Below are positions 31,536 through 44,038 of a DNA stretch of 64,000 bases, piece after piece. The stretch comes from Turbatrix aceti (lineage: Eukaryota > Nematoda > Chromadorea > Rhabditida > Panagrolaimidae). Numbering within the stretch: the stretch's first letter is position 1; each line of letters starts with the position of its first letter. The stretch lies in assembly GCA_963969345.1 (NCBI GenBank), contig OZ017766.1, positions 4,588,001 through 4,652,000 on the forward strand, written 5' to 3'. A program made the position numbers and the translations under genes. The notes under the pieces were generated by a model. The model ran no database searches, was not told the DNA's origin, and was given only the letters and a program-made list of their open reading frames with translations.

Positions 31536-34500
31536 ATGTCTTCTGACGAGAGCGACGTATGTTTGTTTTTTAGGTGTTTTCATTTTATTTGTGTAATTTT
31601 TTTTCAGTTTATTGTGGACGAAGACAGCGACTTCGAGGCAGCCCCGAAAAAGAAGGCTTCGCCCAAGAAGAAGGAGCCCGCCAAGAGCAAGGCCGCCCCG
31701 AAGGCCAGTTCATCTTCTTCGAAAGCCAGTTCGTCTAAGTCTTCTCCCAAAAGTAGGTTTTTATGAGTTTTTACCCTTCTAAAAATTTTTTTTTCAGAGA
31801 GCAAGGCCGCGGATACGAGCATCGTCGGCGATGAGGACCCGCTGGAAATCTTCAAGTCGCTCGACAACAACAAGGGCAAAAAGATGAACATCGAGGACAT
31901 TTACCAGAAAAAATCGCAGTTGGAGCACATTTTGCTCCGCCCTGACACGTACATCGGCTCCGTCGAGTTCTGCGACAAGACTCCGATGTGGGTGTACGAT
32001 CTGGAGCAGGAGAAGATCGTCAACCGGGAAATCACCTACGTTCCCGGTCTGTACAAAATTTTTGACGAAATTCTCGTCAACGCGGCGGATAACAAGCAGC
32101 GTGACAAAAAGATGAACCTCATCCAAGTCAACATTGACAAGTGAGTTTTTTTTTTGCCTTTTGCGAGAGTTTAGGCCAATGTTTGTTTTTTAAGGGAGAA
32201 AAACACGATTTCGGTGTTCAACAACGGCAAGGGCATCCCCGTGGTCATGCACAAGACGGAGAAGATGTACGTTCCCGAACTCATCTTCGGCACCCTCCTC
32301 ACGTCGTCCAACTACAACGACGACGAGCGCAAGGTGACCGGTGGTCGCAACGGATACGGCGCGAAGCTGTGCAATATCTTCAGCACGGAATTCACGCTCG
32401 AAACTTCGTCCAAGGAATTCAAGAAAAAGTTCAAGCAGACATGGGTCAACAACATGACCAAGGAGCGGGAGCCCATCATCGAGTCTGCTGCTGCTGAGGA
32501 CTTTACCAAGGTCACGTTCAAGCCTGATCTGTCGAAATTCAAGATGAGCGAGCTCGACGACGATATCGTTGCCCTCATGGCCAGGCGCGCGTTTGACATC
32601 GCCGGTGCGACGAAGGACGTCAAGGTCTTCCTCAACGGCAAGCGGGTCCCTGTCTCCGGCTTCAAGCAGTACGTCGAGTTGTATACCAAGGATGTCCTCG
32701 ACAACGACGGCGAGCCCATCAAAGTCGTCCACGAAGTCTGCAATCCGAGATGGGAAATTGCGGTTTGTGTCTCGGAGAAAGGCTTCCAGCAGGTGAGCTT
32801 CGTCAATTCGATCGCCACGACCAAGGGCGGACGGCACGTGGACTACGTCACGGACCAGATTACGACTAACATGATGGACGGCATCAAGAAGAAGGTCGGC
32901 AAGAGCGGAATCAACGTCAAGCCCTTCCAAGTCCGCAACCACATGTGGGTCTTCGTCAACTGTCTCATCGAGAATCCCACCTTCGATTCGCAGACGAAAG
33001 AGACCATGACCCTCCAGGCGAAGAGCTTTGGCTCGACCGCGAAGATCTCAGAGAAATTCGCGACTCAGGCTTTCAAATGCGGTATTTCGGATGCTGTCAT
33101 GTCCTGGGTGCGTTTCAAGCAGCAGGAGCAACAAGACAAGAAATGCTCGTCGAAGAAGACTAGCAAGCTGAAGGGCATCCCCAAGCTCGAAGACGCCAAC
33201 GACGCCGGAACGAAGAACTCGCATCTCTGCACACTGATCCTGACCGAGGGTGATTCGGCCAAGTCACTGGCTGTGGCAGGTCTCGGAGTCATCGGCCGCG
33301 ATCGGTACGGCGTCTTTCCTCTGCGTGGTAAGATGCTCAACGTCAGGGAAGCCGGGCACAAACAGGTTTGTCTTTTTTTTTAATGTTTACGTTTTTTGTG
33401 TTCCTTTGTGAACAAATTTGACTTTTTCGTGTTCGAATAGATTTTTTTTTTGAAATTTATTTGTTCGCATTTAAAAAACTCTGTTCGATGTTCGTTAGCG
33501 AACGTCTTCAACGATTTTTGCTTTTGCGAACGAAAAACGGCTATTACCTTACCTTCCACCTTTTCAGATCACAGAAAACGCAGAAGTCAACGCGATCATC
33601 AAAATCATCGGTCTTCAGTACCGCCTGAAGTACGCGAGCGAGGAGGACATGAAGACCCTCCGCTACGGCAAAATCATGATCATGGCGGATCAGGATTTGG
33701 ATGGATCCCACATCAAGGGACTCCTCATCAATTTCATCCACCACAACTGGCCCAATCTCATCAAGAAGAACTTTGTTGAGGAATTCATCACGCCGATTAT
33801 CAAGGCCACCAAGGGCAAGGAGGAGGTCAGCTTCTTCAGCATTCCCGAGTACATTGAATGGCGTCAGAACACGGATAACTGGAAAACCTACCGCATCAAG
33901 TACTACAAGGGTTTGGGTACTTCGACGTCGAAGGAGGCCAAGGAGTACTTCTCGGACATGCTTCGTCACCGAATTCTCTTCAAGTACGAAGGCGCGGAGG
34001 ACGACGCCGCGGTTGATCTCGCTTTTTCGAAGAAAAAGATCGAGGAACGCAAAAAGTGGCTGACCAACTTCATGGAAGTCCGGAAACAGACGCGGGAAGA
34101 CGGCGGCACCGACGAATACCTCTACAACAAGGACACCCGGGCTGTTTCGTACGCGAACTTTATCAACAAGGAACTCATCATGTTCTCCAACTTTGACAAT
34201 GAACGATCGATCCCCTCGTTGGTCGATGGCTTCAAGCCGGGTCAGCGAAAGGTCATGTTTACCTGTTTCAAGCGAGCCGACAAGAAGGAAGTCAAGGTCG
34301 CCCAGCTCGCAGGTGCCGTCGGCGAGATGAGTGCCTACCATCACGGCGAAGCGTCGCTCATGATGACGATCGTCAATCTGGCGCAAGACTTTGTCGGATC
34401 CAACAATATTAATCTTCTGCTGCCCATTGGACAGTTCGGCACCCGGCTCCAGGGCGGAAAGGACAGTGCCAGTCCTCGTTACATTTTTACTCAATTGAAG

Positions 34501-36543
34501 TGGGTTTTTTTTCTTTTTTTTGGGGCTTTGTTTCTAAAAATGAATTTTTAGTCCCGTGACGCGCAGCCTCTTCCCCCAAGCCGACGAGCACGTGCTCCGC
34601 TTTCTCTACGAAGAAAACCAGCGAATCGAGCCAGAATGGTATTGTCCCATCATTCCGACGGTCCTGGTCAACGGCGCAGAAGGCATCGGCACCGGCTGGT
34701 CCACCAAGGTCCCCAATTACAATCCCCGAGACCTGGTCGAGAACATCCGACGCCTCATCCGGGGCCAAGAAATGCTCCCTCTCGTTCCGTGGTACAAACA
34801 CTTCCGTGGCACCATCGAACGACTCGATGCGACTCGTTTCGTGTGCTCTGGCGAAGTCGGCATTCTTTCGGACGACGCAATCGAAATCACCGAACTGCCA
34901 GTCAAAACGTGGACTCAGGACTACAAAGAACGCGTTATGGAATCCATGATGGAAGGCGGCGAGAAGGACAAAGACAAGACTGGCTCGAATGTTACAATTT
35001 CCGATTTCAAGGAATACCACACGGATGTGACGGTCAAGTTCCTCGTCAAAATGGTCAACAACCGGCTACGACAGGCGGAGAGCGAGGGACTGCACAAGGT
35101 CTTCAAGCTGCAGACCGTCATCAACACCTCCTCCATGGTGCTCTTCGACGCTGCCGGATGTCTGCGGCGCTTCGATGCACCCGAACAGATCTGCCAAGAG
35201 TTCTTTGACACTCGTAAGAAGCTGTACATCGATCGTAAACGCTTCCTGGAAGGCATGCTACAGGCTCAGAGCGATCGTTTGTCTGAACAGGTCAGTTTTT
35301 GCTTTTTTTCGAGGATTTCTGCTTTTTTGTGGCCTAAAATGGGCCACATTTTGTCAAAAAAAAATATATATTTTGGGCTAAATTTACTGAGTTCAAAAAA
35401 AAGCTTTTTTTTCTTCTTTGAATTATTTTGCATTTAAAAAAAATGTTTTTCAAGATTTTTTGGACCTCTATATTATGGTTTTTTCTCTTTCAGGCCCGTT
35501 TCATCATGATGAAGATCGAAAACAAAATCCTCATCGAAAACAAGAAAAAGGCAGCCATCATCGAGCAGCTCGTCAAGGCCAATTTCAAGCCGGATCCCGT
35601 GAAACAATGGAAAGAAGCCCAGCGCAAGCGGGAACTCGAAATGTTCGGAGAAGTCGACGAGGAAGAAGACGAGCCCGAACCCGAGGACACGACCGATCGC
35701 AAGGTCGCCGACTACGATTACCTCGTCGGCATGGCGATGTGGAAGCTCTCCCTCGAAGACAAGGACAAAATGCTCGGCGAAAGCAGCGCCAAAAAGGAAG
35801 AACTCCGGATCCTGCGCTCGAAGGAGTGGAACGATCTCTGGGAAGAGGACCTGGGTGTCTTCCTCGAAGCCCTCGAAAAGCAGGAGAAGAAGGAGCGGGG
35901 CGATATCGAGGAAGCCATCAAGATCGCCGTCAAGAAGATCACCAAGGACAAGGCTGCCGGTGGGCGGGGCAAGAAGGCCGTCGGCCTCTTTGCCGAAGTC
36001 AAGCCCAATCCCGACGCTCTCCGCATCGAGCCTACGCTCACCCACATGAAGGAGAAGTACGAGCCGAAGGTGAAGAAGGAGCGCGCTGTCAAGAAGGAAG
36101 TCAAGTCGGAGACCATTGAAAAGTTCCTCGAGCAGTCGAACGTCAGCAACGAGGAAAACACGACCCCTGTCAACGGGGGCGGCGGTGGCGATGGCGACAT
36201 CGAGATGGTCGAAAAGAAACCTGTTGTCAAGAAGGAAAAAGCCACGTCCTCGAAAAAGCCCGCCGAGAAGAAGGAAAAGAAGGCGCCTGCCCCGAAGGCA
36301 TCCAAGAAACGCAAGCACGACTCCGACGAATCCGCCGACGAAATCGAGATTTTGTCCGACGACGACGATGACGAACCCGTCACCTCGGCAGCGCCCCGGT
36401 CGACCCGCACGCGCACCGGCGCCACCAACCGCCCTGTCTACGCCATCGACGACTCAGACTCGGAAGACGACACTCCCGTCGCTCCCAGGAAGAAGCAGCG
36501 CGTCGCCATCTCAGATGACGAGGAAGACTTCTTCGTTGAATGA
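31536..36543 (+). CDS. top-2: DNA topoisomerase II
   Basis: Seven exons: 31536-31556, 31608-31752, 31798-32140, 32195-33365, 33568-34499, 34552-35290, 35494-36543; 1466 aa. The N-terminal ~55 residues are a Lys/Ser-rich tail. The GHKL ATPase follows, with EILVNAADN at about 146-154, ISVFNNGKGIPV and GRNGYGAKL at about 220. The TOPRIM domain has LTEGDSAKSLA at about 520 and MADQDLDGSHIKG at about 605. The breakage-reunion domain has the catalytic Tyr at residue 865 in SPRYIFTQL. The last ~300 residues are a charged Lys/Asp/Glu-rich tail. The enzyme passes one duplex through another using ATP. The first exon codes for only seven residues. Intron 4 carries a dispersed repeat. Confidence 0.97.
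33395..33545. repeat. Dispersed GTTCG-type repeat fragment, top-2 intron 4
   Basis: Short copy with TTCCTTTGTGAACAAATTTG, CTGTTCGATGTTCGTTAGCG and GCGAACGAAAAACG. It lacks the long ACAGATAAAACG block, so it is truncated or old. Confidence 0.5.
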
Positions 36544-37789
36544 AAACCATAACCAACCATACTTTGTGTAATCATTTGCCTCGCATTCATTCAATCACTC
36601 TTACTATCCGTATATTTATTATTTGCTCTGATCTCTTTTCTGGCAATGAAGTTGTAACGATTCGATTTTATGGATTCGGGGGACAAACGACGTTTTTAGC
36701 ATTGACAAAAAATGTATCAGGAAACATTTTGGAAATTCTGCGTGAAATTTTTCCAAAAAGTTGGTATTTTTGTGAAAAGTTTTTACCGTACAATTCACCA
36801 CTATTTTGCCATGTTCTGGCAGAGTTACGATGGACTGGAATCACTTTTTTGCCATTATTGACCATTTTTGGTGCGTTGTAGCTAAAAAATTACTGCATTT
36901 CCAAAGCCATGGTACAGATTGACGTAGTTTTTATATTTTTTCGAATTCTGCATCAAAAGTTACGTTATGTTGAACAGTATCAACCGTGGTCTTTGAAATG
37001 CCGTAGTTTTTTGGCTACAACGATTCAAAAATTGTTAAAAAGGACAAAAAAGCGAAACTTTTTGGAAAAATTGTGAATGCGGTTGGTTTTTCGTGTGTTC
37101 TGTCGCCACTTCCGTTGCCTGGCTGTGATTCGGAGAGCTTTTGTTGCCACGGGTATTTTGTAGTACCACATTTATGAGAACTCCGTGAAAGCAATCGTTT
37201 TTAGGGATTTGATTGGTTTTCTGTGTTATAATGGCTTCATGAAATACGATGATACGTACGTTTTTTTTCCATAATTTTATTTTTTTACGGCGGTCACGAA
37301 TCGAAAACCTCAAATGTCGGATAGCAATGTTGTCATGGTTTTTTAACCAGACTGGATGGATGCCATTTACATTTTGCATGCCCATTTTTTCAGTCCGACT
37401 TAAAAAAAATTGTTTTTTGAGGCCCAAAAATTTAAAAACAATGTGTTTATGAGATTTATGAACGAGCGTGTTTCAGACCAGATTTGCACCGTGTTCTCAC
37501 GAGTCCAGGAGTACACAAGCGCGGTACGCTTTGCATAAGCGTCGCTTTCTACCGTGATGCTGCGTGGTATTCGACGGACGCCCCGTGGATGCAAAATGTA
37601 GGTTTGTTCATCTGGCCATTTTGGGGGGCTGCATTTCATTTGTATTTATTATCCGACGGGCTGTCTGCTGCCATGTCGCGTTTTTTCAAACAATGTTAGG
37701 CGCTTGATGCGTGGATGTAATGTTTGCTGCATTCACGGTTGCTGATGTGGCTGTGGCTGACGAAGCGGTGTTCTTCGACGCCGGCAGTC
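36544..37789. other. Gap after top-2, including a fold-back element
   Basis: Contains the top-2 3'UTR, the fold-back repeat at 36723-37078, and about 700 bases with no supported gene. The reading frame of the following gene is open back to 37724, but I start it at 37790. Confidence 0.5.
36723..37078. mobile_element. Fold-back (inverted-repeat) element, copy A
   Basis: The left end reads ACATTTTGGAAATTCTGCG with GAAATTTTTCCAAAAAGTTG, and the right end carries the imperfect complement ACTTTTTGGAAAAATTGTG with AATGCGG. The interior block CGTTGTAGCTAAAAAATTAC also occurs in copy B at 52926-52945. No transposase is encoded, so it would be a non-autonomous element. Confidence 0.6.
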
Positions 37790-38833
37790 ATGATCACCCG
37801 TTGCAGAATCTTCGTCGTCGCCGTCGTTTGCATCTACCTCTTTGCCGTCAACCGAGATGCGACCTTCTTTTCCCTGCAGAGCGGATTCAGGGGCATTGTC
37901 TCCTCTGACAGAATACGGTACATCGCGGTGACAGCGGTGACTTCAAATCCGAGGTATTTGTTCGTGCTCCCGCTCTCGGTGGCCCAATGGCAGAAGCTGG
38001 GCGTTGAGACGGTTATTTTCGCGGTTGGGAACGAAACTGAGCTCACGGCGAATCGTCGGTTTCAATTAACTATGGATCTGGCCCAAAAATACGGTGGAAC
38101 GGTGGTTTTTCTTCAGAATAAACAACTTTCACCGACAACGCTCGCGCAAACCTCACGAATCTTCGCTTCCGCGCTGCCATTTTCTGCCGATTTGGATCCT
38201 GACACGACAGCTTTCATCACGACTGATGCGGATATCGTACCTTTTCACCGCCACCTGCACGTGCTGCCAAATGATTCCCGACTGCACGTCTTCTATCCCG
38301 ACTGCTGCGGCCACACGAGTCTCCCCAAAGGCCCCACCGTCAAGCACTTTCCCATCGGCACGACCACCGCTACAGTAAACACCTGGCGCGAGATCATGAA
38401 CTTTTCCGATGCCAGTAATTTCACATCGACTGACATTGAATTCCAGCTGATCAGCGCGTTTGGCAAGAATTTCTTCCACCCCGACGACGATACGAAACCC
38501 GGCCTTGTTGGTTCGACGATTTGGTATTCGGATCAGAGATTGCTCAGCGACAGGATAGATAAATGGAGGAGGCAGTTCAACACGACGTACACGTCCGCCG
38601 CCCTGCTGGGAGGCGGGAAGCCGAAACGCGTCGATCGTATCCATTGGCCCAAGGCGGCGGAATTCAGCAAGTCCACGCCGGACGAATGGGACGACGCGCA
38701 CATGCCGACCGCCGCCTATCAGCCCGATCAGTGGATAAACATGCTGCCTTTTCTGGAGTTTCTCCTCGGCAAGGACACTCCTTTCTACGACGAGTTCCTG
38801 TTCTACCGAGAAGCCTATCTACAGGTTGAATAG
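37790..38833 (+). CDS. Intronless type II membrane protein, glycosyltransferase-like
   Basis: Single exon, 347 aa from the ATG at 37790. The frame is open from 37724, but the later Met places a basic start and one membrane segment (residues about 5-21, CRIFVVAVVCIYLFAVN) at the N-terminus, the usual Golgi type II arrangement. The luminal part contains AFITTDADIVPF, a DxD-like motif, followed by HFPIGTTTATVNTWREIMNF and DIEFQLISAFG, a pattern reminiscent of family proteins that bind nucleotide sugars through Mn2+. I do not recognise the exact family. Being intronless among intron-rich neighbours, it may derive from a retrocopy. The stop is at 38831-38833, 147 bases from the convergent desaturase. 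Confidence 0.7.
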   Translation: MITRCRIFVVAVVCIYLFAVNRDATFFSLQSGFRGIVSSDRIRYIAVTAVTSNPRYLFVLPLSVAQWQKLGVETVIFAVGNETELTANRRFQLTMDLAQKYGGTVVFLQNKQLSPTTLAQTSRIFASALPFSADLDPDTTAFITTDADIVPFHRHLHVLPNDSRLHVFYPDCCGHTSLPKGPTVKHFPIGTTTATVNTWREIMNFSDASNFTSTDIEFQLISAFGKNFFHPDDDTKPGLVGSTIWYSDQRLLSDRIDKWRRQFNTTYTSAALLGGGKPKRVDRIHWPKAAEFSKSTPDEWDDAHMPTAAYQPDQWINMLPFLEFLLGKDTPFYDEFLFYREAYLQVE

Positions 38834-38979
38834 AACGTGTCAATTATTATATTTAAAACGATTGTATTTATTTATTTTATGGATCGGGTAAACAAATGAA
38901 TGCAAATGGTTCGTCCAACTACGTACATATTCGAGAAAAAGACCACTTGACAATGTTCAACGGTATGTACAACAAAATC

Positions 38980-40558
38980 TTACGAATGCTTCTTCGCGTC
39001 GATGAGAGTCGACTTTCGGAGTACCCTGAAGTTGTCCAAGCTGCGGACGCACGCTTTTGCGGCCTAAAACACGATTCGTTATGAGATCCGTCAAAATCGT
39101 TTCGAGACCACTCACCGCTTTGACGTAACCGACGATCGGGTTGTGACCAAAGTGCTCCTGGGGCACGCTGGCGGGCCGCTTCAGGCGCTTGTACGGGCCC
39201 ATAGCGGGGGAGACGACAAAGTCGTAGAGCACGCTCAGCCAGCTCTCGTGGAAGTAGAGGTCGTCGTAGAACTCGGGAGCGACCTTGCGGACGAGGGGCA
39301 GGTTGCGGCCCGGGATGTAGGGAAAGTCGTGGTGCTCGACGTGGTAGCCGACGTTGTAGAGCACGAGGTTCCAGACGCCGTAGTAGCTGTAGGTCTCCTG
39401 GCCCTCTTTGAAAACGTAGTGCTCAGCGATGAAGTGGCCGGCAGACGGGTGGATGCCCATGGCGAGGAACGTGCCCAGCACGAGATAGGCCAGAGATTTG
39501 TAGCCCCCGAAGTAGACGATCGCCATATCGTAGACTATCTAGAACGCAAATTGTTCAAAAACCATCTGCCCTTGATAGACAGTCACCTGTACGACGGCAT
39601 TGATGACCTCGAGGTCGGTAGGGGCCTTTTTGTAGATGGTGAGCGGGCGGAAGGCGTAGAACGCGGGCTGGAAGAAGAGCCAGAGCAGCTTGCGAGCCGG
39701 CGTCGTGAAAAACTTGGCTTCAAACTCGGTGGGCACGTCGGTGTCGAGGGCGTCCTCGCCGAGGTAGCGGTGGTGCTCGACGTGGTACTTTTTAAAAGAC
39801 ACGGAAACAGGCACACCGATGGGCAGGTTGGCGATCATGCCGAAGAAGCGGTTCGCAAAGGGCCGATCGTTGCCGAAGGCCGTGTTGTGGCTGATGTCGT
39901 GGATGGCGAGGGTGAGCGCGTGATTGACGACGCCGCCGTAGAAGTAGGCTTGCAGCAGGATGAGTATCCATGACGAATCGTGGAGGAGGAGTGCCGCAAT
40001 GGTCTGCGCGATCACCGAGGCGAGAACCACGAATTTTAGGCTGTGATCGACGCCGAAGAGCTGAAATTCACATTGTTAGAGGTAAAAGCCGTTGATTCTG
40101 TTGCCTGGTGTCTGATGCCAGGTGAGAAAACAGTAAACAGCCCTCCGGTCCGCGGTGGTATCCCCGGACACCGGACAACGCACGTGCGCTTCGGCTGAAT
40201 GCGATCAAATGCGAAAAACACTTTGCAGCGAGCCTTCTTTGTTTCAAAATGCATGTGGCTTGGCAGCGTTTTTTGGGGCCTTTTAATCACCTTTTTCTCA
40301 CATTTTAAACGTATCAAAAAACGTAAAGTTGGGAAAACTGATATTTTCCATCTTCAAAAAAGCACATTTTGCCAGAAAACCGGAAACTACTCTAATTTCC
40401 CAAAAAAACAATCACTAAACTGCATTTTCCCCAAATTTTAAAAAATAACCTACCTTTTTAACCTGAGGATACTTTTTGACAATCTGCTGCCGACGACCCG
40501 AGTGTGGCTGGTCGGTGTAGATCCATGTAAAATCGGTGCTGGAGACGCTCTGTCCCAT
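38980..40558 (-). CDS. Sphingolipid delta-4 desaturase (DEGS family)
   Basis: Four exons: 40558-40454, 40060-39587, 39538-39116, 39063-38980; 361 aa. The N-terminus [22 protein letters not shown] matches the DEGS start, including the myristoylation-type MG. Three histidine boxes bind the di-iron centre: HDISH at 89-93, HVEHH at 128-132 and HVEHH at 259-263. Hydrophobic helices lie between them. The enzyme introduces the 4,5-trans double bond into dihydroceramide in the ER, giving ceramide; some members also hydroxylate. The last exon adds a 27-residue Lys/Arg-rich tail beyond the usual end of the human protein. Confidence 0.95.
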
Positions 40559-41931
40559 GCTGCCTGAAAAGTGGGGTGTCGTCACAGGAGAAAAAAGAAG
40601 AAGCAGAAGAAAGAACGAACAACACCCGTCACCCGCCACCCTCCGCCGCGCCGCGCGGTCGATTAGGCCTCTCGATAGGGTGATAAGACAGGACGAAGGA
40701 CAGTGCATCCCATCCCAGACGCTTGCTACCTGGGCCGACCGACCGAGAAGAAGGAGGGAGGGGGGGGGGGGTGTTTTTCATCATCCGTCATCGATTGATT
40801 TCGGTTGTTACTATAGTCCAAATCGGAGAGGGTGGTGTACCAGCATGAGCTGGAGAGAGACACGGACAGTCTCCCCTGCAGACCTCTTGGTATAATAGCT
40901 GCTGCTCGCTCCCTCCAGGTTGGTTGAGTCATGCGAGCGGGTAACGAGGGGAGCGACGAGCCCGCGAGTGTGCTTTAAAAAGTGCGGCTGACTCTGCTTG
41001 GAACCGTGCTTTCACAGTTCCATCTCCATCGAGCTTTTTTTGGATAAAAGCGCGTCTGATAGATATTTTACTACGATGCCGACGTTCGCATACGAACAAG
41101 AAACGTGTACAAAAGAGAAAAATATATATATAATATTCCCTTTTTGGAAAAAATGCATACATGGGCCAGCCACGGTTAAAAAAACATGATTCATGATTGT
41201 TTGGCAGCAATGCAAGCAGATCGCAAGCAGCGCAGGCGAGGTTTTGCGCGTCGACGCCAAAAATACGAAAAATGTACGAATTTACATGGGTTTTAGCTCG
41301 ATTTTTGAAGAATTGGCGCGAATTTTTTTCTGTATGTGCGCAGGTGCAAAAAAAAGTCCGAGCATGCTGGGCATGTTGTTTTTGTGCCGTCACCAGGCAC
41401 ACGAATGCCGAATGCGTGCCGACCGAATTGTGACGACAACAAAGGGCTAATCCGGGCTCATGGACACCTGTGTTGCCTGGTTTCCCGCCGCCTTAGCTAC
41501 GTAAATCGAGGGGCGCGGTGGTGCAATTTGCGCTACTGCTCGGCCGGTCCAACTGCGTTCTGATGAACGCCGAATGCGAATGGGGGGGGCCAACCGCCAT
41601 CTTTGCTCCCCTTTGGGGTGTTCAGGTGAGCGCTTATCATCCATTTACGCTCACCTGGGTGTCCTGGCTCAAGAGATAACCGGGCCATACTTTGCCCCTG
41701 ATGCTCGTGTTGGTCCATGATGTCACCGCTGTCATATACCTACCTGCACGTCAAACCGGGCAAGTCACGATAAGTTTATTCTTCACACGGGACTCATTCA
41801 TTCATTATCTACAGAAAAACCAGCATCCGGCCGATAATATATCGGAACACCGTCGGAAAAGTAGGTGAGCGACTCGTAAGTTGTGGCGCGGCAATAAATA
41901 GGCATATGATTTGCGACGAAAAAAAATTTCC
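40559..41931. other. Gap between the desaturase start and the Kv channel end
   Basis: About 1.4 kb with no supported gene. It includes the desaturase promoter (minus strand), a poly-G run at about 40757-40771, and, from about 41450, GC-richer DNA with no recognisable coding frame. The Kv channel 3'UTR probably runs down from 41931. Confidence 0.5.
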
Positions 41932-44038
41932 TCAGGCGTGGGAGACGTCGAAGGACTTGCGCGACGCGTTGGACGCCGTATCCTGCTGCGCGACGGTGTA
42001 CATCTTTGCGAGTCTGATTTCCTGGCGGTAAAAGTGTTTGAAAGTTCGCCACGATGATGGGCACCGGAAGCGCCAGCGTGATGACACCGATCAGCGCGCA
42101 GCAACCGCCCACGATTTTGCCGTACACGCCCGTTGGCACGAGATCGCCGTATCCGACGGTAGATAGGGTCGCCTGAAACAATGGACGCTTTCAGAAGACG
42201 ATTTGGATTGAGGAAAACTCACCAGCACGAACCAGAAAGATGCCGGGATGGAAGTGAACTTGGTGTTTGGCTCGCCCTGCTCGGCAAAGTACACACCGGA
42301 CGAAAAGAGCACCAGTGCTATCACCAGGAAAAATATCAGCAGACAGAATTCTCGGATGGAAGCTTTGAACGTCTTTCCGAGCACTTGGAGGCCTACGCTG
42401 TGCCTGAAAAATCGTTCTTTGGTCGTAAACACCATTAAAACAAATTCAAAGTACATAAATCGTAAAACAAAGGATAATGTTAAATTTGAACCAAAAATGC
42501 CATTAATGCATCTGGGACATAAAAAAAGGAAAAAAACTATGATAAACCAGAAAAAAATTCGTACCTGCTGAGTTTAAATATTCTGAACACTCGGACGAGA
42601 CGGATAATCCTGAGCACCGAAAAAGACATATTTGCAGCGGTTTTGTCGGCAAAGAAGTTTATGAAAAATGGCGCCACGGCGACAAAGTCGAGAATGTTGA
42701 GAAAGGATTTGCAGAACTCCATCTTGTCCGGACAGGACGCAAATCTCAGCAGCAGCTCTGCAAAAAAAACACATCAACTACAAGGCAGTTAAATTTCACA
42801 CAAACCTATGCTGAACCAAATGCTGCAGATGTATTCGATGAAAAGAAATAGGCCCATTTTGCCCTCTTCTTCGTCGGTTCGGAGTTCAGGGATCGTTTCG
42901 AGGCAAAAAGATACGATGGAGGTCACGATGACGAAGATGGAGAGAAAAGCAAAGATTCTGGCAGCCAGAGAAGAGTCTGGGTACTCCAGAAGTTCCCAGA
43001 CCGATCGCTGGAACCAGTGAGTCGGCATCTTGGCTTCCGGGGGTTTCTGGTATCCTTCGTTGATCCAGAACTTTTCAAGGATTTCCTCTGAGAACTGTAA
43101 TAGGCGGGGGTGTTCGATTTTAATTTAAATTTCGCGGGATAACTCACGTGAAAGAATCTCAGCTCGGCCAGGTAAATATCGATTGGAATAGATTCGGGTC
43201 TCAAAACTTCGCCGTTGGTTTGATAAATGTGCAGGATAGACTCGAAGCTGAAAGGAAAAGAAACACAGTTGTTTTTGCGTTTTTGCACCACGTGCCAGGT
43301 AATCTTGTCAAAAAGTACGCATTCAGTCACTTACCAGGTTCTGTGCCTGTCAAAAAAGTACTCATTGGTCTTGGCGTTGTAGTACCGCTTCCTCTTAAAC
43401 GGATTGCCCAGAATCGTCTCTGGAAACCGATTCAGTGTGTTTTCCCGAGTCTGAAAACGCATTCCAGCGACGTTGATCGTTATGATTTCAGATAAATCGA
43501 TCCGGACGCTGTCCGCGTTGTCGTTCTCGTCGTCTTCAAAAATAAAGATGGGGGTAATCGGAGCAGTGGGCGGGGCGGAGGCGTTGGAGGGCATGCTGTC
43601 GAAAATATTCCCTGGATTCAGGGTCGCCGGCTCGGAGCGCTCCTTCTCCTCCCTCCGGATGCCAAAGTCGTCGGAGTGAGCTCGGCTGCGCTGGTAGACG
43701 ACCAGGGAGGCGTCGGAGCGCTTGGGTTGCTGGGGGCTGCAGGAGCGGGAGTAGTAGACAGAGGCCGGGCTGAGCGCCGTGTGCTGGTACTTCTCCGGGT
43801 GCACATTGAGTGCCTTCCGCAGCGTCTGCACGAGCTTGGCCGAGGGAGGATCCTGCGACTTTCTGCGCGGCGGCGTTTTGGCTGGCACTGGGAAAGAAGA
43901 GGGAGAGATACCGTTGCGGCCGGTCGCGGTGGTGGTGGTGGTCGTCAACCTCGGAGGCGGATGCGGGAGGCTGCAAAACTTCCGACGCTCAAATCGGTGG
44001 ACATCGTCACAGTCGAAGTTCAGGCCCATGCCGGCCAT
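41932..44038 (-). CDS. shk-1: Shaker-type (Kv1) voltage-gated potassium channel, with a frameshift near the C-terminus
   Basis: Six exons: 44038-43335, 43247-43148, 43094-42806, 42757-42565, 42403-42223, 42172-41932. After a long Ser/Pro-rich N-terminal region, residues about 186-270 are the T1 tetramerisation domain ([20 protein letters not shown]). S1 lies at about 313-335, and S4 reads [19 protein letters not shown]. The pore has STVGYGDLV at about 493-501, then S6 with [10 protein letters not shown]. Directly after ANF the frame shifts at about 42041-42043: the expected Kv continuation ([14 protein letters not shown]) is one frame over. With a one-base correction the protein is 568 aa, ending at 41932; read literally, the frame ends at 41798 with an unrelated tail. 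Start chosen at 44038, but other 5' exons are possible. Confidence 0.88.

Noticed and set aside
35473..36428. Long minus-strand frames opposite the last top-2 exon
   Set aside because: They are complements of the Lys/Asp/Glu-rich tail and give low-complexity Leu/Ser-rich products.
39143..39973. 276-residue plus-strand frame opposite the desaturase exons
   Set aside because: It overlaps the strongly supported desaturase exons on the other strand and crosses their intron without interruption, as antisense frames in GC-rich DNA often do.
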